Shown here: one piece after another, positions 1 to 4,748 of the stretch
How the letters are laid out: each line of letters begins with the position of its first letter
Numbering within the stretch: position 1 is the stretch's first letter
DNA from: Thermoplasmata archaeon
GTDB lineage: Archaea > Thermoplasmatota > E2 > DHVEG-1
Direction of reading: 5' to 3'
Assembly (NCBI GenBank): GCA_003649845.1
Contig: QMTB01000116.1
Coordinates: 1-5,111, forward strand
DNA: 5,111 nt
Translations under genes and position numbers: made by a program
The notes under the pieces: generated by a model
What the model saw: only the letters and a program-made list of their open reading frames with translations
The model's database searches: none
Told to the model about the DNA's origin: nothing

Positions 1-133
1 CTTGTGAGATGCGGGCTATGTGCCCAGACAACTGTTCGAGCTTCCCAGGAGGACGGGATGGGGCCTCTTGCTTTACTTCGGTCTTTGCGACCCAGACCTG
101 CTCGAGGTCCCCATCCCGCTTTCCGGCCTTCAT
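1..133 (-). CDS. Possible 5' fragment of an unknown gene, running off the left edge
   Basis: An open minus-strand frame starts with ATG at 133-131 and stays open for 44 codons to the window edge. The start is preceded by AGAGGG four bases upstream, a plausible ribosome binding site. The predicted peptide begins MKAGKRDGDLEQVWVAKTEV and is hydrophilic and rich in Lys, Glu, Arg and Pro, with no signal peptide or membrane segment. I do not recognise the family. Two points count against it. It is short enough to be open by chance, and most of it coincides with a strong inverted repeat (48-124), which is more typical of structured RNA or non-coding DNA. If real, it would be transcribed away from the restriction gene. 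It should be treated as a tentative hypothetical fragment. Confidence 0.3.
   Translation of the reverse strand, partial: MKAGKRDGDLEQVWVAKTEVKQEAPSRPPGKLEQLSGHIARISQ
48..124. repeat. Long imperfect inverted repeat (stem-loop)
   Basis: The left arm CGGGATGGGG (54-63) is perfectly complementary to CCCCATCCCG (109-118). The stem continues inward with CCTC (64-67) against GAGG (104-107) across a single bulged T at 108. Outward, after one mismatch (53/119), positions 48-52 can pair with 120-124 if G-U pairs are allowed. The 36-nt loop contains a smaller hairpin, GGTC/GACC around TTTGC. It could be a structured RNA element, a DNA cruciform or the end of a decayed mobile element. No known RNA family was recognised. 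Confidence 0.7.
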
Positions 134-340
134 ATTACCCTCTGTAGAATATACAAGATGTGACCTCCAAGGCTGGGGCGACGCTATTTCAGCCTCGTGT
201 CCATGGAAGCCCTCTACGGGAAGCAAGAGGAAAATAGCCCCAGGAGGAGGTGGCGACCGTAAGGCTAAAATCCTGGAGGAGCCCAATTTACACCACATGC
301 TGAGACTTAACCCAGCCCTGCCCGTTTGTTTCTGAGATCA
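134..340. other. Gene-free left flank, GC-rich and structured
   Basis: I see no convincing coding sequence between the possible fragment at the left edge and the promoter of the restriction gene. The segment is clearly richer in G+C than the gene that follows. It contains the second stem-loop (163-251) and a second copy of the 10-mer CCCAGGAGGA (239-248, first at 44-53). A plus-strand open frame crossing this area (9-335) has a Cys-, Ser- and Pro-rich composition unlike a normal protein, and I did not accept it. Confidence 0.5.
163..251. repeat. Second long imperfect inverted repeat with branched interior
   Basis: Three stacked helices can be drawn by eye. ACCTCC (163-168) pairs with GGAGGT (246-251). 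CTGGG (173-177) pairs with CCCAG (239-243). After a 5-nt bulge on the left side, GCTATTT (183-189) pairs with AAATAGC (232-238). Inside lies another hairpin, CCTCT (211-215) with AGAGG (226-230). Nested complementarity of this length in a gene-free stretch suggests a structured RNA or the remains of an element that encoded one. It matches no riboswitch or ribozyme that I can name. Confidence 0.6.
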
Positions 341-370
341 TTGTCTTAGTTGCAACTATCAGCTTACAAT
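341..370 (+). promoter_or_regulatory. Putative sigma-A promoter of the restriction endonuclease gene
   Basis: The -35-like TTGTCT (341-346) and -10-like TACAAT (365-370) are separated by 18 bases. Transcription would start near 377, giving a leader of about 20 nt that includes the ribosome binding site. An alternative pairing, TTGCAA (350-355) with TAAAAT (373-378) at 17-bp spacing, would start transcription inside the ribosome binding site and is therefore less likely. The promoter is weaker than that of the divergent partner gene's methyltransferase, as expected for the nuclease of an R-M system. Confidence 0.5.
347..358. promoter_or_regulatory. 12-bp perfect palindrome in the restriction gene promoter
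   Basis: TAGTTGCAACTA reads the same on both strands and sits between the putative -35 and -10 elements, where a bound dimeric repressor would block RNA polymerase. Its centre is 17 bp from the centre of the next palindrome. The protein that might bind it is unknown, and no regulator gene is seen in the window. Confidence 0.5.
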
Positions 371-375
371 TGTAA
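364..375. promoter_or_regulatory. 12-bp perfect palindrome covering the -10 element
   Basis: TTACAATTGTAA is perfectly self-complementary and contains the whole putative -10 hexamer TACAAT. It differs in sequence from the palindrome at 347-358 but has the same 12-bp length. Together they look like an operator pair that could delay or limit nuclease expression. This role is inferred from position only. Confidence 0.5.
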
Positions 376-383
376 AATTTTTT

Positions 384-389
384 AGGAGG
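384..389 (+). promoter_or_regulatory. Ribosome binding site of the restriction endonuclease gene
   Basis: A perfect AGGAGG lies seven bases before the ATG at 397, an ideal spacing. It fixes the start of the gene. Confidence 0.9.
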
Positions 390-396
390 TTGTTCA

Positions 397-1650
397 ATGC
401 GCATTTCTTTTATTGGTCCTACAAAGTTCGATGACTTATCTCTTGGTCAGGTCCTTGAGGAGCTTTTAAAGGGTAAGGCTTTTAACAAAGCAACATTAGT
501 ATCAGCTTTCGCAAATGCAGCAGCGCTGTATCGCCTGATCCCACACATGCAAGCATTCCGCGATAATGGAGGAATGGTACGCGTTGTAGTGGGCATTGAT
601 CTACAATCTACATCTGAAGAGGCGTTACGATGCCTGTTAACCAATAAAATTCCTACCTTCATCTTTAAGAATCGAAGAGTTGGCCACACGTTTCATCCCA
701 AGCTGTATTATTTCGAATCTAATACCCAGTGCACGCTCATTGTTGGGTCAAGTAATCTTACAGGTGGCGGAGCCTTCTCAAACTATGAGGCCAACCTTCG
801 CGTTGACTTTGATCTTAACCGTGAGGAAGACAAGAATATTTTACGTCAGTTGCAAGACAACATTGTGAAGTACTTAGATCCTCAACCTCCCTTGGCCAAA
901 CCTTTAACAAAAGAATTCCTACATCAAATGGTCAAACGGGGAGATGTGATCTCGGAGTATGCCCGTCGTCCAAAGGCCCCCCCACAAGAAACCGTCGGGG
1001 TTTTAGAGGTCTCTGCTGCCAAAGTCGAGGCCCCAGTCGAGCTATATGGCATCGAACTTATGCCGTCAAGACCTGCTTTACCTGTTGAAATTTTAAAAAC
1101 CGTTGTGAAGGCAAATAGAGCACGCAGGAAAAAGGATAAAGATGATGAGGCAATTAAATTTTTTGCTTATGTGCCAGCCGAGATAGAGGCTTTTTATATG
1201 ACACTGAATAAGCTCCAAGGTCCTAATATCCCCGGTGAGGTTCGGATTCCTATTGCAGCAATCAAGGCGTTGCCTGATTTATGGGAATGGCCTGATCGTT
1301 ATATAGAAATTACCAGATCAAGAGGTAAAGTTGAGCGTAGATATCGTGAATGGAAGCCTCAATGGGAACTAATTAATGGACAGACACAAGAGAGCGTTAT
1401 CGACGCGGTGCGCATGTATTGGTATTCCTCAAAGAAGGAATTCAGATTTTACTCTAGCTATTTAGTTCATTGGGGGGCTAACGCAGATGATTTAATAATT
1501 ATCAGGCGCCTCGAGGATCCAATAGTAACTTATCAGTGCGAGTGGATTCAGAAAGATAATCCTCATTATAGCAATCTACGAGCTAGGGCTACTCAAAAAG
1601 TTCCTAATCCAAAAGACCCAAGTCATCCACGATGGTGGGGATACGCTTGA
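397..1650 (+). CDS. Phospholipase D-superfamily restriction endonuclease (BfiI/NgoFVII-like)
   Basis: This 417-residue protein is predicted to be the nuclease of the R-M pair. Residues 1-165 look like a single phospholipase D-type catalytic domain. The active-site signature is HPKLYYFE at 100-107 (His100, Lys102), followed by GSSNLTGGG at 117-125 (Asn120) and a conserved NxE-type Glu131. This is the half-site arrangement of the PLD nucleases Nuc and BfiI, which dimerise to build one metal-independent active site. A Pro- and Ala-rich linker (about 160-235) leads to a C-terminal region (about 250-417) containing IPIAAIKALPDLWEWPD. That resembles the B3-like DNA-recognition domain of BfiI-type enzymes. 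BfiI is about 358 residues, so this one is somewhat longer. There is no signal peptide or membrane segment, so it is cytoplasmic. Its last 28 bp overlap the end of the methyltransferase gene on the other strand. The PLD assignment is firm. The restriction role follows from the partner gene, and the target site is unknown. Confidence 0.88.
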   Translation: MRISFIGPTKFDDLSLGQVLEELLKGKAFNKATLVSAFANAAALYRLIPHMQAFRDNGGMVRVVVGIDLQSTSEEALRCLLTNKIPTFIFKNRRVGHTFHPKLYYFESNTQCTLIVGSSNLTGGGAFSNYEANLRVDFDLNREEDKNILRQLQDNIVKYLDPQPPLAKPLTKEFLHQMVKRGDVISEYARRPKAPPQETVGVLEVSAAKVEAPVELYGIELMPSRPALPVEILKTVVKANRARRKKDKDDEAIKFFAYVPAEIEAFYMTLNKLQGPNIPGEVRIPIAAIKALPDLWEWPDRYIEITRSRGKVERRYREWKPQWELINGQTQESVIDAVRMYWYSSKKEFRFYSSYLVHWGANADDLIIIRRLEDPIVTYQCEWIQKDNPHYSNLRARATQKVPNPKDPSHPRWWGYA

Positions 1651-4496
1651 CGCGAAGAGTCTTTATAGAACCAAAGTACCGTATTTTTTGTAATGCTGTG
1701 TTTAGAATGTCGAAGGTTTTCTTTTGTGACTGTAATGGGGATTCGCTCTTTAAGTGCCCACCCAACAGCTTCTCCTTGCTCAACTAAAATATCTGTTGTA
1801 GGTATGCGCATTATGGTGTTCCCTGCAACAGTTTTATTATCCCCAATAACAATAAATACTTGGGCATCCCTTGCCAAGTATTTATCCATAGCCCGAAAAC
1901 TATTGAACATGTCTCGAAAATACCTTAAAAGCAATGCCCCCATATTCCGCCTTCTAAAGCCTACTTTCACCATAGCGTTTACATTTCTGTGCCATATTTC
2001 TTGGATTGTAGCTATAGCAAGTTGTGACCCAACTGTCTCTATGGTCAATGAGGGGATTTCTTCTTCCAGCTGACGACGTTCCCGCGCCCGAATCTCTCTA
2101 GATCCTGTTAGCTTGCGTTCGAGGCTCGAGCGCTCCGACGAGGACATCCCCAATATTACCAGCAGATTTAATCTATCTGTATCTATATAAGGCAGTGCTG
2201 TAGCATAAGGAGGGCTAGTTACTACCAGGTCAAAGCCATTCATAGGTGCAATCTTTGCATAGGCTTCCTCAGTTCTGCTATCCCCTTCTATTACTCTAGC
2301 GGGCTTCATAACATAAGGAGCAGCAGTAACACTTTCTGCAAACTGCCGCATTCGAGCACGAAGCTCGAGAACCTTTTGCCTAAAAAGCTCCAGAACTGGA
2401 GCATCTGTAATGGGAGGGTTGCGCCGGCGAATTCGCAGGTCTTTAGGATCCTGTTGTGATACATTACGGATGATGCTGGAGAGACATACGAGAAGCGCTT
2501 CTTGCACTGCCAATATTGGCACCTTCTTAATTTCCATTAATAACCATCCAAGCTTTTGCACAACTGGAGGAGGGAACCAACTTCTAATTTCCTCATGACA
2601 TTTAGGAGGGAACCATTCAGCATGTTGAGGAGAAGATCTGTCCACCTCTATTTCATCCAGAAAGTCCTTAAGAACGAAATCCACCTCATATGGATTTTCT
2701 TGACAAATCGAAGTCTTTGCCCGTGCAATTAACACGGCTAGAGGGTGCATATCAATGCCAGCAGCGTGCAAACCATTTAACTGTGCTTCAAGCAGGACAG
2801 TTCCGCTACCACAAAATGGATCTAGCACCCAAGAATTTGTTGGGACACCGCTTAAGTTGAAAAGAGACTTCGCGAGCTGAGGATAGAATTTCCCTTTATA
2901 GGGATGAATCCCATGGGTTACGTATTTAGGTTCCTTGCGATTTTTCTTTGCTTTTAAAGTGTTTCCATTTTCCAAAATGGCTTGCCAAGTCAAAATCAAA
3001 CTTCCTGGATTAAATTTTGCCTTGTGTGTGAAGGTGAGTCTGCGTATGCGATCAACCTCAAAGGGGTCGAGCTCTAAACTATACCTCCCATCGCCCTCAT
3101 CTTCAGGGGCTGTCTTAAGGAGCCCGACAATCTCACGCTTGCGGAGTACGACCTCGTAATCCCACATTTTATAAGAAGCAGGATAAAGCACTACGCGGAT
3201 TTTTCTAGGAGGTTTGCGTAAAACAAGTATGTTCTCTTGTCTAGCACGTCGCGCGCCGACTATAAAAGAACGTTTAGACTGATGGATTGGTCTCTCAATA
3301 TCAGTAACAATCTCGAACCCTATCTGTTCTGAAATATTGGCTAACTCCTCTGATGTATGAATAATTTTCCCGTCAAACAAAGAATCGCCAACAATCAATA
3401 CAGCAAACCTACCGGGTTGAAGGGCTTCATAAATATTGCGCAAGGCAAGAGACATTTCTTCTGCATACAAGTCAAAGCCTCGTTTCAATCGTTGGTGGCG
3501 GAGATGAGATCCAATTTCCATGTTCGCGAATTCTGTTGGTCTGTAGCCTAGCCAGAAAAGGCGAAATCGGTGGTAGAGATGATTGTCTGTTGCGTTAGCA
3601 TATGGAGGAGAAGTTATCACCAAGTCTACGCTGTTGCTATAAACAGGCCCTAGCCTCCCTTTCCTAAATGGTTCACGAATATCTAAAGTAGTGATAATTG
3701 GACGCCTATACTGAAGCAAAAGCTGCAAGGGCTCGTGTTTTTTAAGAGCATCTGACAGGTAATTGCTAAAAGAAAGCAACGTTTCTCCTACATCAACATC
3801 CCTTGGCTTACTCGCGTAACGTGTTTCTCCGTCTTGGAACGAGACCTTTACAATTATTCCAGACAGACATACACTGGCGAATACTTTACATGTCTCATTG
3901 GGCAAAGAGGAAATCTGACTCTTTAAATAAGCCAGTTCTTGTATAGTACGAATGTGAAACCACTTTTCGATATTCGGTATTTCAGGAACTAAATGAGAAA
4001 TTTGTTGCCATGCTTCCTTAAGGATCTTTTCTGCGTCTTGCCGGTTACTGGCTAGAGCCCTTAACCTAGAGCTCAACTTTTGGAGATGACCGAGATCCTC
4101 AGGAGATAATGTTGAGCATTTTGCTTGGGAGATTAACGTTGCCAAAGGATTGGCATCTGTGGAAATAGCCTGTCTACCCAATAATAATGCTTCGAAAGCT
4201 GTTGTACCACTACCGCCAAACGGATCCCATACAATTTCTCCCGGCAAACTCAATGCTGTAATAAGATTAGCTGGAATTTGTGGAATGAATTTTGTCGGAT
4301 AGGGATGAATATCGTGAGAAAGGTAATCAGTATCATCTTTGCTAAAGGACCAGTCAATAGATCGCAGACGTGATTCAACTTGGTTGTTGTTCCTAATCTC
4401 CTCCAAAGAATCAATTGGCTCTATAACCGGCATTGAATAGTTTAGTGAAGCGGCAGCCATACCGGGCAAGGGCAGTGCATGTGATGCCAGTTTCAT
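1623..4496 (-). CDS. Fused double DNA amino-methyltransferase (two N4-cytosine-type halves) of the R-M system
   Basis: The 957-residue protein holds two full methyltransferase units. Half 1 has motif X-like HDIHPYPTKFIPQIP (61-75), AdoMet motif I DPFGGSGT (91-98), catalytic motif IV TSPPYA (295-300) and IVGDS (368-372). Half 2 repeats this with HGIHPYKGKFYPQLA (528-542), DPFCGSGT (559-566), IDMHPLA (581-587), TSPPYA (760-765) and IVIGDN (882-887). SPPY is typical of cytosine-N4 enzymes, whereas adenine-N6 enzymes usually have D/NPPY. In both halves motif I precedes IV by about 200 residues, an alpha-like order in which the gap may hold target recognition. A linker with basic clusters lies around 425-525. 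The start at 4496 is chosen over the ATG at 4574 because it has AAGGAGG six bases upstream and because the promoter lies inside the longer frame. The protein would protect host DNA from the convergent PLD nuclease, each half probably modifying one strand of an asymmetric site. Confidence 0.92.
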   Translation of the reverse strand: MKLASHALPLPGMAAASLNYSMPVIEPIDSLEEIRNNNQVESRLRSIDWSFSKDDTDYLSHDIHPYPTKFIPQIPANLITALSLPGEIVWDPFGGSGTTAFEALLLGRQAISTDANPLATLISQAKCSTLSPEDLGHLQKLSSRLRALASNRQDAEKILKEAWQQISHLVPEIPNIEKWFHIRTIQELAYLKSQISSLPNETCKVFASVCLSGIIVKVSFQDGETRYASKPRDVDVGETLLSFSNYLSDALKKHEPLQLLLQYRRPIITTLDIREPFRKGRLGPVYSNSVDLVITSPPYANATDNHLYHRFRLFWLGYRPTEFANMEIGSHLRHQRLKRGFDLYAEEMSLALRNIYEALQPGRFAVLIVGDSLFDGKIIHTSEELANISEQIGFEIVTDIERPIHQSKRSFIVGARRARQENILVLRKPPRKIRVVLYPASYKMWDYEVVLRKREIVGLLKTAPEDEGDGRYSLELDPFEVDRIRRLTFTHKAKFNPGSLILTWQAILENGNTLKAKKNRKEPKYVTHGIHPYKGKFYPQLAKSLFNLSGVPTNSWVLDPFCGSGTVLLEAQLNGLHAAGIDMHPLAVLIARAKTSICQENPYEVDFVLKDFLDEIEVDRSSPQHAEWFPPKCHEEIRSWFPPPVVQKLGWLLMEIKKVPILAVQEALLVCLSSIIRNVSQQDPKDLRIRRRNPPITDAPVLELFRQKVLELRARMRQFAESVTAAPYVMKPARVIEGDSRTEEAYAKIAPMNGFDLVVTSPPYATALPYIDTDRLNLLVILGMSSSERSSLERKLTGSREIRARERRQLEEEIPSLTIETVGSQLAIATIQEIWHRNVNAMVKVGFRRRNMGALLLRYFRDMFNSFRAMDKYLARDAQVFIVIGDNKTVAGNTIMRIPTTDILVEQGEAVGWALKERIPITVTKENLRHSKHSITKNTVLWFYKDSSRQAYPHHRG

Positions 4497-4502
4497 ATCT
4501 AG

Positions 4503-4509
4503 CCTCCTT
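4503..4509 (-). promoter_or_regulatory. Ribosome binding site that decides the methyltransferase start
   Basis: On the minus strand AAGGAGG is followed by six bases (CTAGAT) and the ATG at 4496-4494. No comparable site stands before the upstream in-frame ATG at 4574, so the 957-residue protein is preferred to a 983-residue version. Confidence 0.9.
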
Positions 4510-4511
4510 CT

Positions 4512-4539
4512 ATCTGGGACTATAGCATGAATCCCAGAT
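4512..4539. promoter_or_regulatory. Inverted repeat around the methyltransferase -10 box (candidate operator)
   Basis: ATCTGGGA (4512-4519) and TCCCAGAT (4532-4539) are perfect 8-bp arms separated by 12 bp. One arm lies in the promoter spacer and the other over the expected transcription start, so a dimer bound here would block transcription. The transcript itself would contain only one arm, so this is more likely a DNA operator than an RNA hairpin. Methyltransferase autoregulation is known in some R-M systems, but here it is inferred. Confidence 0.5.
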
Positions 4540-4547
4540 TTGGTCAA
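4519..4547 (-). promoter_or_regulatory. Strong extended -10 promoter of the methyltransferase gene
   Basis: Read on the minus strand, TTGACC (4547-4542) is followed by a 17-bp spacer and TATAGT (4524-4519). The -10 is preceded by TGC, giving an extended -10 TGCTATAGT. Each hexamer matches the sigma-A/sigma-70 consensus at five of six positions. Transcription would start near 4512, leaving a leader of about 16 nt with the ribosome binding site. Strong expression of the modification enzyme is expected for host protection. Confidence 0.82.
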
Positions 4548-4659
4548 CAGAACGCGGTAGATGCGCCAACACATGGTGCCCCACCCCTAGGCCGGATCTT
4601 TCGGCGTTCGAGGAGTTCTTCAGGAAGTGCGCCACCCTTACTAACTCACCATAGAAAGT

Positions 4660-4680
4660 GGGCCAGCCTCCGGCTGGCCC
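4660..4680 (-). terminator. GC-rich hairpin, probable terminator of the malic enzyme gene
   Basis: GGGCCAGCC (4660-4668) and GGCTGGCCC (4672-4680) form a perfect 9-bp stem with a 3-nt loop. Allowing one bulge, the stem extends by three more pairs (GTG/CAC). On the minus strand it is followed by ACTTTCTAT, a weak U-rich tail. It lies about 70 nt beyond the malic enzyme stop and upstream of the methyltransferase promoter. That position suits insulation of the R-M cassette from read-through. The poor T-tract lowers confidence. Confidence 0.55.
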
Positions 4681-4684
4681 CACC

Positions 4685-4747
4685 CGTCACGCGTTACGTG
4701 TCACCCGTCACCGATTACGGATTACGGTTCACGGATGACGGATCACG
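4685..4747. repeat. Nine consecutive degenerate 7-bp tandem repeats
   Basis: The tract divides without gaps into CGTCACG, CGTTACG, TGTCACC, CGTCACC, GATTACG, GATTACG, GTTCACG, GATGACG and GATCACG. Positions 3 (T), 5 (A) and 6 (C) are constant in all nine units, and position 7 is always G or C. The tract ends one base before the stop codon of the malic enzyme gene (4749-4751) and lies between it and the hairpin at 4660-4680. It is non-coding; its function is unknown. Confidence 0.85.
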
Positions 4748-4748
4748 A

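Noticed and set aside
299..322. A GCTGAGACTTAACCC stretch resembling part of a TPP riboswitch
   Set aside because: The other conserved blocks of that riboswitch are absent around it, and the following gene has no link to thiamine.
9..335. A 108-codon plus-strand open frame in the left flank
   Set aside because: Its Cys-, Ser-, Pro- and Gly-rich composition resembles no protein family, it has no good ribosome binding site, and it is interrupted by two strong inverted repeats. It is probably open by chance in GC-rich DNA.
725..730. A CCCAGT hexamer, the complement of the BfiI site ACTGGG, in the nuclease gene
   Set aside because: One or more such hexamers are expected by chance in 5 kb, and the specificity of this system is unknown.
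397..4496. The possibility that this is a DISARM-type or other multi-gene defence system, since those can include a PLD protein and a methyltransferase
   Set aside because: No helicase, DUF1998 or other partner gene is present, and both ends of the cassette are in view. A stand-alone R-M pair explains the genes.
4497..4574. A 26-codon upstream extension of the methyltransferase to the ATG at 4574
   Set aside because: The strong promoter (4519-4547) and the ribosome binding site (4503-4509) lie inside the extension, so the mRNA would not contain the upstream ATG.
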